A model generated the notes under the pieces. That model was not told the origin of the DNA, did not search any database, and was given only the letters and a program-made list of their open reading frames with translations. The position numbers were made by a program, and so were the translations under genes. Positions 1 to 8,917 of a stretch of 26,278 nucleotides of DNA are shown here, in pieces. The DNA is from BJGO01 sp039810885 (GTDB lineage: Bacteria; Bacteroidota; Bacteroidia; Chitinophagales; UBA10324), in assembly GCA_039810885.1 (NCBI GenBank), contig JBDHXV010000038.1:1-26278 (forward strand), written 5' to 3'. Positions within the stretch are counted from its first letter, which is position 1; every line of letters starts with the position of its first letter.

Positions 1-611
1 ATAATGCATAAAGCATTAGAGGTATATTTCCGTTCTCTAGACAATTCAATTTTAGTTAGAAGTTTTTGTAAGATACCGGAATACTCGCGAGTATAATTAT
101 CGGTCCATCCATCGCGATAATCGGCAATCCATGGTATGTTATTATCCCGACTTAATAAAAAAGCATGTTTAAATAGTACAAAGGGCTCTCCTGTTGCAAT
201 AATTAATTCTATTTTTTCTTGACTTATGACCTTTTGAGCCTGTTGATATATTGCATTAATAGGATCTAAAACTGTAGTAAAATATTGCCCAAGGTAAAAA
301 GAGAGAGAGACTATTTTACGGAATAAGGTGGGGTTGTCCTTGCCCTGTTTAATAATAAGACGATCACGTAAATTGGAGCGATAGGGCACACGAATAAGCT
401 TGCCCCGCGCAGTTTTCTCAACACTGACTTGTTGATTAGTGGAGTTGCATAAATGATCTTCGATCCTTGTTAAATCTCCATCCCAGTGCCTTGTTACAAC
501 GATAGGGTAGTAGCCGAATTCACACAAATACTGTAGCCATGAATAAGGTCTTTGTCCACCTACAAAGGTGTTGGGAGGAAAGTCGTAGGCGAGAATTAAT
601 ATTTTTTTCAA
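1..611 (-). CDS. Glycosyltransferase family 4-like, N-terminal part (runs off left edge)
   Basis: Reading the reverse complement from 611 gives an open frame of 203 codons that continues past base 1, so the C-terminal catalytic half is missing from the window. It begins MKKILILAYDFPPNTFVGGQ and continues with RPYSWLQYL, then a YYPIVVTRHW strand. This is the usual opening of GT4-type glycosyltransferases of Bacteroidota surface-glycan clusters. A later ADYRDGWTDN segment matches the family's 'DYRDPW' region. The family transfers a sugar from a nucleotide donor at the cytoplasmic face of the membrane. The start is a TTG (609-611); an in-frame TAA lies only a few codons upstream and no ATG precedes the conserved N-terminus. 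A second TTG at 618-620 is possible. The gene is divergent from the asparagine synthetase, 62 bp away. Donor and acceptor cannot be inferred. Confidence 0.85.
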   Translation of the reverse strand, partial: MKKILILAYDFPPNTFVGGQRPYSWLQYLCEFGYYPIVVTRHWDGDLTRIEDHLCNSTNQQVSVEKTARGKLIRVPYRSNLRDRLIIKQGKDNPTLFRKIVSLSFYLGQYFTTVLDPINAIYQQAQKVISQEKIELIIATGEPFVLFKHAFLLSRDNNIPWIADYRDGWTDNYTREYSGILQKLLTKIELSRERKYTSNALCI

Positions 612-617
612 GAAGCC

Positions 618-625
618 CAAAAGTA
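618..625 (-). promoter_or_regulatory. Possible -7 promoter element (TACTTTTG) of the glycosyltransferase
   Basis: On the minus strand this reads TACTTTTG, a full match to the Bacteroidota -7 consensus TAnnTTTG. It ends only 6 nt before the TTG start at 611, so a transcript from it would be nearly leaderless. That makes either the promoter or the exact start uncertain. No clear -33 element was seen. Confidence 0.3.
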
Positions 626-673
626 ATTACTAAACCTCTTTTCTTATTCATCACTTCATTTAATATTGCACTT

Positions 674-2506
674 ATGTGTGGTATCGCCGGATTCTTTACG
701 CAACACCCCTTGGAGCAACAAGTCATTAAGTTAATGACCGATGCAATTGCACATCGCGGACCCGATGCAGAAGGGTTTTACTATAAAGATAGAGTTGCGT
801 TAGGACATCGGAGATTGAGTATTATTGACCTGTCTGCTGAAGCGAATCAACCAATGTACACGGCCGATAAGCGCTGGATAATAGTCTATAATGGAGAGGT
901 ATATAATTTCAAAGAACTGGCAGAGCGCCATCAGCTATTATTGCGCACACACTCCGATACTGAAGTTGTTTTAGAACTCTTTTCACGCATGGAAAAAGAG
1001 GCAATCAATGAGTGGAATGGGATGTTCGCTATTGCACTCTATGACACACTTCGAGAAAGGTTGTTTTTAATTCGCGATCGAATTGGAATTAAGCCACTTT
1101 ACTACTATTTCAACGAAGGAGATTTGTTTTTTGCCTCAGAGCTGAAAGCAATCACGAAAGTTGTACCGAAGAATAAATTAACGATTAACCATAGTGCTAT
1201 TCGCTCTTTTCTACAATTGGGATACATTCCCGGTCCGGCAACAATTTATTATGAAATAAAGAAGTTGCCCGCAGGAACTATTGCAGAGATAGCTCAAGGA
1301 GAATTTAAACTAGAATCTTACTGGGTTCCGGAAGAAAAAATATTCCCTACTACAATTAAATATGAATCAGATGCTAAGAAAGAACTAGAGAGATTATTAC
1401 TTTCATCTGTTCAATATCGTATGATATCGGATGTGCCTTATGGCACTTTCTTGAGTGGGGGGATAGATAGCAGTATCGTTACTGCAATGGCGCAGAAGAT
1501 ATCCTCAACACCGATTAAGACTTTTTCGATTGCTTTTAAAGAAGCGCAGTACGATGAATCAATTTATGCAAAGAATGTGGCCACACATTTAAAAACAGAG
1601 CACCATGAATTTACAGTAACCGAAAAAGAGGCGTTGGACATTGTAGAGCAAATGTTGGATGTATATGATGAGCCTTACTATGACTCATCGGGCATTCCAA
1701 CCATGCTCCTCTCAAAGTTGGCACGACAGCACGTAACCATGGTATTAAGTGGTGATGGCGGTGATGAATTATTTATGGGCTATGGATCTCATCAATGGGC
1801 ACAAAGGCTTAATCAGCCACTCTTGAACTTAATGAGAAAACCTATAGCAGGTCTTTTATCAATTGGTAACGAGCGCATGAAACATGTAGCCGAAATGTTT
1901 AATTACCCCACATACCAATCTATGCCGGAGCAAATTTTCTCTCAGGATGTATATCTGTTTTCAATAAAACAAGTAGAGAAATTATTGCTAAATCCTTCTG
2001 CCCCCATAGCGTTAGATTATCGGGGAGTCAAATCAAGAGAATTAACGCCCGAAGAGTTGCAATCTTTCTTTGACTTGAAATATTACTTGCGAGATGACTT
2101 AATGACCAAGGTTGATATAGCCAGTATGCAATACGCTCTGGAGGTTCGAGTTCCATTATTGGATTATCGCATTGTGGAATTTGCTTTAAATCTCTCCCCC
2201 GATTTACGCAAACGAGGAAATATCACAAAATACTTACTCAAAGAAGTTCTGTATGATCATATTCCACGCGATTTTTTTAACCGACCCAAATGGGGATTCG
2301 GAATCCCTATTCAGAGATGGTTAAAAAAAGACTTGCGTTATCTGATTGACAAATACCTTTCAAACGAGGTAATCGAAAAACATGGAATTGTGAACAAAGA
2401 AATAGCTATAAAAATCAGAGAAGACTTTTTAAAAAATAGAACGAAGTACAATCAACGAATATGGGCATTAATTGTCCTGCACCGATGGCTGGAGCATAAT
2501 TCATAA
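674..2506 (+). CDS. asnB: Asparagine synthase (glutamine-hydrolysing), AsnB type
   Basis: A 610-residue enzyme that transfers the amide nitrogen of glutamine to aspartate with ATP, via an aspartyl-AMP intermediate. The start is set at the ATG at 674 because the protein then begins MCGIAGFF: after removal of Met, Cys2 is the N-terminal nucleophile of class II (Ntn) glutamine amidotransferases. Any longer start, such as the ATG at 539, would bury it. The GATase2 domain (about residues 1-210) has HRGPD and GHRRLSIID. The synthetase domain carries the ATP pyrophosphatase loop SGGIDSS at 261-267 and a later SGDGGDE motif. Length fits the family (about 550-630). It lies next to a glycosyltransferase and upstream of glycan-modification genes; in such clusters AsnB-like enzymes sometimes amidate sugar uronic acids, so the substrate could be a sugar rather than aspartate. 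That alternative is inference. Confidence 0.93.
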   Translation: MCGIAGFFTQHPLEQQVIKLMTDAIAHRGPDAEGFYYKDRVALGHRRLSIIDLSAEANQPMYTADKRWIIVYNGEVYNFKELAERHQLLLRTHSDTEVVLELFSRMEKEAINEWNGMFAIALYDTLRERLFLIRDRIGIKPLYYYFNEGDLFFASELKAITKVVPKNKLTINHSAIRSFLQLGYIPGPATIYYEIKKLPAGTIAEIAQGEFKLESYWVPEEKIFPTTIKYESDAKKELERLLLSSVQYRMISDVPYGTFLSGGIDSSIVTAMAQKISSTPIKTFSIAFKEAQYDESIYAKNVATHLKTEHHEFTVTEKEALDIVEQMLDVYDEPYYDSSGIPTMLLSKLARQHVTMVLSGDGGDELFMGYGSHQWAQRLNQPLLNLMRKPIAGLLSIGNERMKHVAEMFNYPTYQSMPEQIFSQDVYLFSIKQVEKLLLNPSAPIALDYRGVKSRELTPEELQSFFDLKYYLRDDLMTKVDIASMQYALEVRVPLLDYRIVEFALNLSPDLRKRGNITKYLLKEVLYDHIPRDFFNRPKWGFGIPIQRWLKKDLRYLIDKYLSNEVIEKHGIVNKEIAIKIREDFLKNRTKYNQRIWALIVLHRWLEHNS

Positions 2507-2828
2507 TAGATCTTCCTAACAGGCGGAGCCCCTATCACGTAATTGGTTTTATCATCTTGATCTTTAAGAACACATACAATACGCCCGGCATGTCTTTGAA
2601 CATGCTGATTGTAGTTGAAAATGAATTAAGCTTTAATCCATTAATCAACGGTTGAGCCTGTTTGTTGTTATGATCACTAGATTTATCCAAATTCTGTCTT
2701 ATATTGTTAATCAAATTTTAAGGCAATAAATGACAAGTCCGTTTTATTATAAGACTAATATTTTTACATTTATTGCAGTTAAACAAAATAGGGCAAATAA
2801 GCCTGCCATACACTCTAATAAAAACGTA
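2507..2828. other. 322-bp intergenic region between asnB and the T9SS adhesin
   Basis: No gene could be supported here. It contains a small perfect hairpin (2588-2605). Stretches of about 50-60 codons stay open in more than one frame on both strands (roughly 2440-2730), none with a convincing start or recognised domain. An in-frame ATG at 2730 would extend the downstream protein by 33 residues, but the signal peptide starts at 2829. No full match to TAnnTTTG was found; TACATTTA near 2765 misses the last base. Confidence 0.6.
2588..2605. other. Small perfect inverted repeat (6-bp stem, 6-nt loop)
   Basis: GCATGT, loop CTTTGA, then ACATGC. It lies 81 bp after the asnB stop. No run of T follows, so it is not a typical intrinsic terminator. 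It could be a weak 3' end structure or chance. Confidence 0.3.
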
Positions 2829-5800
2829 ATGAACAGACTGATTCTTGTCCTACTTCTAATAACGGTTTTTGATAAACTTTATGCTCAGTGCCCGATAACT
2901 CCAAGTGGAGTTGTTACAAATGTAGCATGTAATGGAGGGAATAATGGTGCAATAGACGTTACGGTTACCTCGGGTTCCACAGGAAACCCAACCGGCTACT
3001 GCCTGCCGCTTTACTCGCAACCTTGTGGAAATTGCAGCATAACTTGGGATATGATTTGGAATTTTAGTACAAGTGGCGGAAGCACCAATATTTCCAACCT
3101 GCAATCAGGGTGTAATGGAACATTGCCCAATAATTATTCTTATGTGAACCAAACGGTTAGTATAAACCCGGGGCAATCGTTTAATATTCAGGTTCAATGC
3201 GGGCAATCGGGTATGGGCTGCTTCACTACTTTCGCGCAAGGATTTAGAGTTTGGGTAGATTGGAATGCCGATGGAGACTTTTACGATGCCGGAGAAAATG
3301 TGTGGAATTCCGGAACATCGGGCACACAAATGTTTTACGGCACAATCACTTGTCCGGTAAATACAACTTGCGGAATGAAGCGGATGCGTGTAAGAAGCAC
3401 ATATTCTACGGTTCCCAACGATCCATGCTCCTCCCTCACTTTTGGCGAAACAGAAGATTATAACGTTATGGTTGGTTCGCAGACAACATTCTTGTGGAGT
3501 AATGGCGCAACAACAGAAGATATATCCAACCTTACAGCCGGAACTTATACAGTAACGATAACGAATGGAGGGCAATCGCAAACCTTAAACTTCACCGTTA
3601 ATGAACCACCTCCGGTAACGGCAACGGTAACCACAAGTGGTCCGACCACATTTTGTCAAGGCGGTAGCGTAATATTAAATGCACCGGCTGGAACCGGCTT
3701 TACTTATCACTGGAGCGATGGCTCTACCGGGTCTTCCCTTACAGCAACGCAATCCGGATTATATTCCGTAACTGTAACCGCCGGAGTGGGGTGCTCGGCC
3801 ACAGGCAGCCAGCAGGTGCAAGTTATTCCTGCGCCAAGCCCTTCTATAATATCACCTTCAGACACCGTCTTACTATGTCAAGGTGCAACGGTTCAACTAA
3901 GTGCTACACCATCAAATAATATTACGTGGCAACCAGGGGGTCAAACTACAGCCTCGATAACCGTTAGCAGTAACGGAACCTATACAGTTGTAACAACCAA
4001 CGCAAATGGATGCTCATCACAATCATTGCCGGTTGTTGTAACCGTCGTACCGCCTCCATCCCCAAGCATTAATGCATCAGGAGCCCTAACTTTTTGCCAA
4101 GGAGGCAGCGTAACACTTACATCTAACTATCTTTCTGGAAATATCTGGAGCAATGGAGCAACAACATCATCCATCACCGTTACTTCATCGGGGAATTATA
4201 CGGTTACTGTAACGGCAACAGGGGGTTGTTCCGGCGTGTCAGCGGTTACAACAGTTACGGTCAATCCGTTGCCAAACCCTACAATAACAGCCGGCGGCCC
4301 AACAACCTTCTGTCAAGGAGGCAGTGTAACTCTATCCTCTAATTCAAATACAGGAAATACTTGGAGTAATAATCAGAACACGTCAAGTATAACTGTAACC
4401 ACAACGGGATCTTATTCGCTAACGGTAACAGATGCAAACGGATGCAGTGCTACAACGGGTCCAACCAATGTTACTGTTAATGCACTACCCACAGCACCTG
4501 TGATAACACCAAACGGCCCAACAACAATATGTTCGGGAAATAATGTAACCCTAACCTCAAATTATGCTACAGGAAACGTGTGGAGTAATAACCAAATAGG
4601 AAGCAGCATTACTGTAACAACAGCAGGAAATTATTCGATAACCTATACGGATGCGAATGGGTGCACTGCCGTGTCGGCGACAGTGGCAATAACCGTTAAT
4701 CCAACGCCGTCCTCAACATTTACAGCAACTTCTTCCATTTGTATTGTTGATAATGCAACCATAACATACACCGGAAACGCAACGGCTGGAGCTACATACA
4801 ACTGGAACTTTGGAGGAGGTACAATTATAAGTGGCTCCGGTCAAGGGCCCTATTCAATTCATTTCAACAATGCAGGAACCTATACCGTTACATTGACCGT
4901 AACCGAAAACAATTGCACATCAACCCTAACTTCAAATAACATTGTAGTGAGTCAAACACCGGATGCCCCCTTTACTGCTTCGGCATTAGCCGTTTGCCAA
5001 GGACAAACTCTGGTGTTTACCTATACTGGAGGAGCATCTGCGGCAGCAACCTATAACTGGCAGCCCGGCACGGGAGCTATTATCGGTGGCTCCGGGCAGG
5101 GCCCGATTACTGTGCAATTTGATCAAGCAGGTACAACATCTGTTGGCCTTACAGTAACACAGGGTTCTTGTGTTTCACAATTATATGAAGTCAGTGTACA
5201 AGTAAACCCACTTCCCAGCCCTAACATTATTAATGATTTTAGTTCTGCTTGCGACTCATTAACTGTACTGTTCACTACGCCCGGCAATGCAGTTACTTAT
5301 AACTGGAACTTAGGAAACGGTACAATAGCAAATACCCCCACCGCTATTACAACTTATTATTCCGGAAGCTATGATGTTACGCTAAGTATGATTGATGCCA
5401 ACGGGTGCTTTAATACATATACTGCAATAGGTCTTATCAATGTGGCTCCTACACCGATAGCTTCATTTGTTACTTCACCTAAGTTTGAAGATTCGCTTGA
5501 TATCGAAACAGGCAGTATTACATTTAACAACACATCATCAAATGCAACCATATATAAATGGAGTTTTGGCGATGGCAGCAATAGTACCGCAACAAGCCCC
5601 ACACATACGTATGCTATGCCCGGGCTTTATACTGTACAACTCATAGCCACCAATTATCTTGGCTGTTCAGATACCATATCAAAAGGACCTTTTCTTATAA
5701 CCCCCGCGGCAAGCACATTTATTCCAAACACATTCTCGCCTAATAAAGATGGACGGAATGATGTATTTCGTATATACAGCACTCGAGTTGTAGAGATGCG

Positions 5801-5981
5801 ATTAATTGTGTTCGATAGAATTGGGGAAAAACTATTCGAATCAACCGATATTAATCAAGGATGGGATGGAACATTGCATGGCAAGCTGATGAATGTTGGT
5901 GTATATGTCTATTACTGTAAGGTAAAATACGACTCCGGGCGTTATGAAGAGCTATTCGGAGATATTACGTTAATTCGATAA
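2829..5981 (+). CDS. T9SS type B secreted adhesin-like protein (SprB/GEVED, Ig-like and PKD repeats)
   Basis: A 1050-residue surface or secreted protein. The chosen ATG (2829) opens a signal peptide, MNRLILVLLLITVFDKLYAQ, with likely cleavage after YA at residue 19; the in-frame ATG at 2730 would put 33 polar residues in front. Residues 28-50 and 219-260 look like the two halves of one SprB repeat (VTNVACNGGNNGAIDV and LWSNGATTEDISNLTAGTY). A GEVED-type domain with VWVDWNADGDFYDAGE and FGETEDYNV lies between them (57-215). Five Ig-like modules follow, with the CxGG cysteines at 276, 350, 423, 495 and 568, then about four PKD-like modules (for example YKWSFGDGS). The C-terminus from 964 (FIPNTFSPNKDGRNDVFRI) is the gliding-motility-associated type B sorting domain that directs export through the T9SS. 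The role is probably adhesion or gliding-surface attachment; no enzymatic domain is seen. Confidence 0.9.
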   Translation: MNRLILVLLLITVFDKLYAQCPITPSGVVTNVACNGGNNGAIDVTVTSGSTGNPTGYCLPLYSQPCGNCSITWDMIWNFSTSGGSTNISNLQSGCNGTLPNNYSYVNQTVSINPGQSFNIQVQCGQSGMGCFTTFAQGFRVWVDWNADGDFYDAGENVWNSGTSGTQMFYGTITCPVNTTCGMKRMRVRSTYSTVPNDPCSSLTFGETEDYNVMVGSQTTFLWSNGATTEDISNLTAGTYTVTITNGGQSQTLNFTVNEPPPVTATVTTSGPTTFCQGGSVILNAPAGTGFTYHWSDGSTGSSLTATQSGLYSVTVTAGVGCSATGSQQVQVIPAPSPSIISPSDTVLLCQGATVQLSATPSNNITWQPGGQTTASITVSSNGTYTVVTTNANGCSSQSLPVVVTVVPPPSPSINASGALTFCQGGSVTLTSNYLSGNIWSNGATTSSITVTSSGNYTVTVTATGGCSGVSAVTTVTVNPLPNPTITAGGPTTFCQGGSVTLSSNSNTGNTWSNNQNTSSITVTTTGSYSLTVTDANGCSATTGPTNVTVNALPTAPVITPNGPTTICSGNNVTLTSNYATGNVWSNNQIGSSITVTTAGNYSITYTDANGCTAVSATVAITVNPTPSSTFTATSSICIVDNATITYTGNATAGATYNWNFGGGTIISGSGQGPYSIHFNNAGTYTVTLTVTENNCTSTLTSNNIVVSQTPDAPFTASALAVCQGQTLVFTYTGGASAAATYNWQPGTGAIIGGSGQGPITVQFDQAGTTSVGLTVTQGSCVSQLYEVSVQVNPLPSPNIINDFSSACDSLTVLFTTPGNAVTYNWNLGNGTIANTPTAITTYYSGSYDVTLSMIDANGCFNTYTAIGLINVAPTPIASFVTSPKFEDSLDIETGSITFNNTSSNATIYKWSFGDGSNSTATSPTHTYAMPGLYTVQLIATNYLGCSDTISKGPFLITPAASTFIPNTFSPNKDGRNDVFRIYSTRVVEMRLIVFDRIGEKLFESTDINQGWDGTLHGKLMNVGVYVYYCKVKYDSGRYEELFGDITLIR
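3609..4709 (+). repeat. Five tandem Ig-like modules, 72-74 codons each
   Basis: Coding repeats inside the adhesin. Each module starts with a cysteine in a (F/L/I)C(Q/S)G context at codons 276, 350, 423, 495 and 568, spaced 74, 73, 72 and 73 residues, and ends in a TVTVxP-like strand. The FCQGGSVTL version is nearly the same in modules 3 and 4, and the DNA is similar but not identical there. Such arrays can expand or contract by recombination. Confidence 0.75.
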
Positions 5982-6004
5982 TAAGTTTTTCATTAAGACT
6001 TATT
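5980..6004 (+). terminator. Weak hairpin after the adhesin gene, possible terminator
   Basis: Perfect 7-bp inverted repeat AATAAGT / ACTTATT with an 11-nt loop, overlapping the adhesin stop codon and lying 40 bp before the next gene. It is AT-only except for one G-C pair and is followed by only a mixed T-rich stretch, so it is weak. Confidence 0.3.
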
Positions 6005-6044
6005 CTTTACTCTATTTGGAGTTGATTTACTTTTACCACTCTAC

Positions 6045-7769
6045 ATGAAAGCTATTCCTTCATTTAATGAATTAAAGAAAGCGGTGCATAATAATAGTAA
6101 AGAAGCTCCCTTGCGAATAGCATTATTAGGCGACTCGCCGACACAGTTACTTGCACAAGCAATTCTAGGATATTTTAGGCTTTTAGGATTTAACATAGAA
6201 TTGTGGGAGGCCGGGTACAATGAAATTGAATTACAAACAGGCAATCCGGGATCAGCACTTTATGAATTTGATGCGGATTATGTCATACTCTTTTTTTCAA
6301 GTGAAACCCTTTTATCAAAGTTTTACAAAACAGAAATGAGTCAAAGGAAGAATTTTGCATTAAGCATCTCAGAATCTATTCAGCAGATCATAAATAAAAT
6401 CAGCTTAAATTCATCTGCACAGATTATTTGCTATAACTACTATGAATTGGATGATATGGTGTATGGCAATTATCAGGCAAAGACGCAGAATGCTTTTATC
6501 AATCAGTTGCGTAGATTAAATGTAGCATTATGCGATATTGCGGAAAACATGCCAAGACTGTTAATAGCAGATGTGGCCGGCGACTATCACCGAATAGGAG
6601 CAGAGCAGGCTTTTGCACCAAACATTTATATCCAATCAGGCTTTGTGTGGTCTCTTGATTTTATGCCTCTTGCTGCAAAACGCATAGTAGATATCGTAAA
6701 AACACAACAAGGAAATTTTAAGAAATGCCTTATCATTGATTTAGATGATACCATTTGGGGTGGAACAGTTGGCGACGATGGCTGGCAGAATTTACAACTG
6801 GGAGATTTAGGTATTGGTAAAGCTTATACAGAAATGCAATACTGGATAAAAGAGTTGAAACAACGAGGCGTGCTTATTTGTGTGTGCAGTAAAAATGATG
6901 AAGACGTAGCTCGTGAGGTCTTTTTAAAGCATCCGGACATGATTCTGAAACCGGAGGATATTGCAGTGTTTGTAGCGAATTGGAACAATAAAGCAGATAA
7001 CATTAGAGCCATACAAGATGAATTACAGATTGGTTTTGACAGCATGGTTTTTATAGATAATAGTGCATTTGAGCGAAATATGGTGCGTAGTGAATTGTCC
7101 GAGGTTTCTGTCCCGGAACTTCCTGAAGACCCGGCAGCCTATTTAAGCTATTTGCGCACACTGAATTTGTTTGAAACAAGCGGTGTAACCGAAGAAGATA
7201 TAATCCGGACAAGACAATATCATGAAGAGTTTCTGCGCACAGAGAGTATAAAACATTATACCGATGAGACGAGCTACTTACATAGCCTGAATATGAAAGC
7301 TCGTATAGAATCTTTTAATACATTTAATATTCCTCGTATTGCACAATTGACGCAGCGCTCTAATCAATTTAATCTGCGAACCATAAGATATACCGACACT
7401 GAAATTGAAGCTATTTCACAAAGCGAGCAACACACAGGAATGGCTTTTTCGTTAAGCGATAAGTTTGGAAAATATGGGCTTATTAGTGTGGTTATTCTTG
7501 AGAAAAGGGAATCGCTTATCTTTATAGATACATGGTTGATGAGTTGCAGGGTATTAAATCGAAGAGTAGAGCATTTTGTGATGAATACTATTGCTGATGC
7601 AGCACGAAAAATGGGATTTGAAGAGATTGTCGCCGAATATAAGCCTACCGCGAAGAACACATTGGTAAGTCGCTTGTTGGCAGAGATGCAATTTGTGCAT
7701 CGAGGCAACTTCTATCATTTGAATTTGAAAGACTTTAAAACGTTTGATACAGCAATTATTAAAGAATAA
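6045..7769 (+). CDS. FkbH-like protein (HAD-IIIC phosphatase plus GNAT-like domain)
   Basis: A 574-residue FkbH-type protein. The first ~220 residues form the N-terminal region typical of long FkbH homologues (LGDSPTQLLAQAI, then FSSETLL). The HAD-IIIC core follows with DLDDTIWGG at 232-240: D232 is the expected nucleophile and D234 the acid/base. Further motifs are VCSKND and MVFIDNSAFERNMVR. The last ~190 residues match the acetyltransferase-like C-terminal part (for example QLTQRSNQFNLRT). Known FkbH enzymes load a glyceryl unit from 1,3-bisphosphoglycerate onto an acyl carrier protein. No carrier protein gene is visible here. It is followed after 10 bp by a membrane acyltransferase and then a methyltransferase, suggesting a shared role in modifying a surface glycan or lipid. 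The exact reaction is inferred. Confidence 0.85.
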   Translation: MKAIPSFNELKKAVHNNSKEAPLRIALLGDSPTQLLAQAILGYFRLLGFNIELWEAGYNEIELQTGNPGSALYEFDADYVILFFSSETLLSKFYKTEMSQRKNFALSISESIQQIINKISLNSSAQIICYNYYELDDMVYGNYQAKTQNAFINQLRRLNVALCDIAENMPRLLIADVAGDYHRIGAEQAFAPNIYIQSGFVWSLDFMPLAAKRIVDIVKTQQGNFKKCLIIDLDDTIWGGTVGDDGWQNLQLGDLGIGKAYTEMQYWIKELKQRGVLICVCSKNDEDVAREVFLKHPDMILKPEDIAVFVANWNNKADNIRAIQDELQIGFDSMVFIDNSAFERNMVRSELSEVSVPELPEDPAAYLSYLRTLNLFETSGVTEEDIIRTRQYHEEFLRTESIKHYTDETSYLHSLNMKARIESFNTFNIPRIAQLTQRSNQFNLRTIRYTDTEIEAISQSEQHTGMAFSLSDKFGKYGLISVVILEKRESLIFIDTWLMSCRVLNRRVEHFVMNTIADAARKMGFEEIVAEYKPTAKNTLVSRLLAEMQFVHRGNFYHLNLKDFKTFDTAIIKE

Positions 7770-7779
7770 ATAACAAAAC

Positions 7780-8904
7780 TTGCCTCAGCACGAAACACGC
7801 GCATCATTCTTTCTGCCCGGATTAAATGGAATACGAGCTATAGCCGTGTTGGGGGTAGTACTGTCGCATACGATTCTTGGATTAAATAAATTTGGACTAG
7901 ATAATACTATCTTAGGAACAACCGAAATGGGGCGCCCGCGCGGCATAGACATTGCCCAATTTGGAGTGACGATGTTTTTTGCACTAAGTGGCTTTTTGAT
8001 AACGACCTTATTGTTAAAAGAAAAAAAACTTAGCGGAACGGTATCTATAAAGAATTTTTATGCACGACGAATTTTGAGAATCTGGCCGCTTTATTACACT
8101 TATCTCATTGTGGCGATAGTGGCAGCATCTTTTTTTAATATTTCTTATAATATTTCGATGCTTCCTTTATATATCTTCCTCATGGCCAATATTCCATTTA
8201 TTCTATCGGAATCAATACCCCTTATCAGCCATTATTGGTCTTTGGGAGTGGAAGAACAGTTTTACCTTTTCTTTCCGGCTTTTACGAGATATAGCACGAG
8301 ACGATTGTTGAAAGGAACCCTTATTGCACTTATCGTTTTTATGTCTCTTAAATCCATGAGCTGGTTTTTGATGTATAAGTGGTCTTACGATATTCTATAT
8401 CGATTTTTTTTATTCAGCCGTTTTCAAACAATGATGATTGGGGTCATTGCAGCGATTCTGTTTGAACAAGGGCATCGTATTGTAGCATACCTCAGTCATC
8501 GTTGGGTGTATGCCGTGGCGTGGATTTGTATTCTATCGAGCGTATTCAACCGCTTTCATATAATATCATTTTTAGATCATGAAATTCTAAGTGTAGCTAC
8601 AGTAATTATCATCTATGAACAAATTCAAGAAAAACCTCGGTTAATAAATTTAGAAAATAAGGTGTTAGACTTAATCGGCAGAATTTCTTATGGAATTTAT
8701 GTCACACATATTTTGGTGATATTCCTCCTTGGCCGAGTCGCCCTTTTATTAATACCTTATGGAGTCGTAAATTATGTAACCGTTATTCTGTCTGTTGTCG
8801 CCATATCGATTCTTGTTGCCTACCTTTCTTATGCGTATTTTGAAAAGCCATTTTTGAGACTAAAGAAACGATTTGAAAGAATATCGGGTCAACCGATCCA
8901 ATAA
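7780..8904 (+). CDS. OafA-type membrane acyltransferase (acyltransferase family 3)
   Basis: A 374-residue polytopic membrane protein of the acyltransferase-3 family, which moves acyl groups (often acetyl) onto sugars of O-antigen, capsule or peptidoglycan. It starts LPGLNGIRAIAVLGVVLSHT with the family's R-x10-H pair (R19, H30). The conserved SHYWSLGVEEQFYLFFP segment follows around residues 148-164. About ten hydrophobic helices run to the end, closing with YFEKPFLRLKKRF. The start is TTG at 7780: an in-frame TAA lies three codons upstream and the next in-frame ATG comes after the conserved N-terminus. It sits 10 bp after the FkbH-like gene and 13 bp before the methyltransferase, so cotranscription is likely. 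The acyl group and acceptor are unknown. Confidence 0.87.
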   Translation: MPQHETRASFFLPGLNGIRAIAVLGVVLSHTILGLNKFGLDNTILGTTEMGRPRGIDIAQFGVTMFFALSGFLITTLLLKEKKLSGTVSIKNFYARRILRIWPLYYTYLIVAIVAASFFNISYNISMLPLYIFLMANIPFILSESIPLISHYWSLGVEEQFYLFFPAFTRYSTRRLLKGTLIALIVFMSLKSMSWFLMYKWSYDILYRFFLFSRFQTMMIGVIAAILFEQGHRIVAYLSHRWVYAVAWICILSSVFNRFHIISFLDHEILSVATVIIIYEQIQEKPRLINLENKVLDLIGRISYGIYVTHILVIFLLGRVALLLIPYGVVNYVTVILSVVAISILVAYLSYAYFEKPFLRLKKRFERISGQPIQ

Positions 8905-8917
8905 TTAATACGTGAAT

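Noticed and set aside
539..673. N-terminal extension of asnB and the 520-726 minus frame
   Set aside because: The catalytic Cys must follow the initiator Met (ATG 674); the minus frame is out of phase with the recognisable glycosyltransferase.
2730..2828. 33-residue extension of the adhesin
   Set aside because: It would put polar residues before a clear signal peptide that starts at 2829.
3105..3581. 158-codon minus-strand open frame inside the adhesin
   Set aside because: Shadow of the GEVED coding region; cysteine- and arginine-rich with no known motif.
3609..4709. CRISPR-like or noncoding repeat array
   Set aside because: The periodicity is in codons of a continuous reading frame with Ig-like modules; the DNA copies differ.
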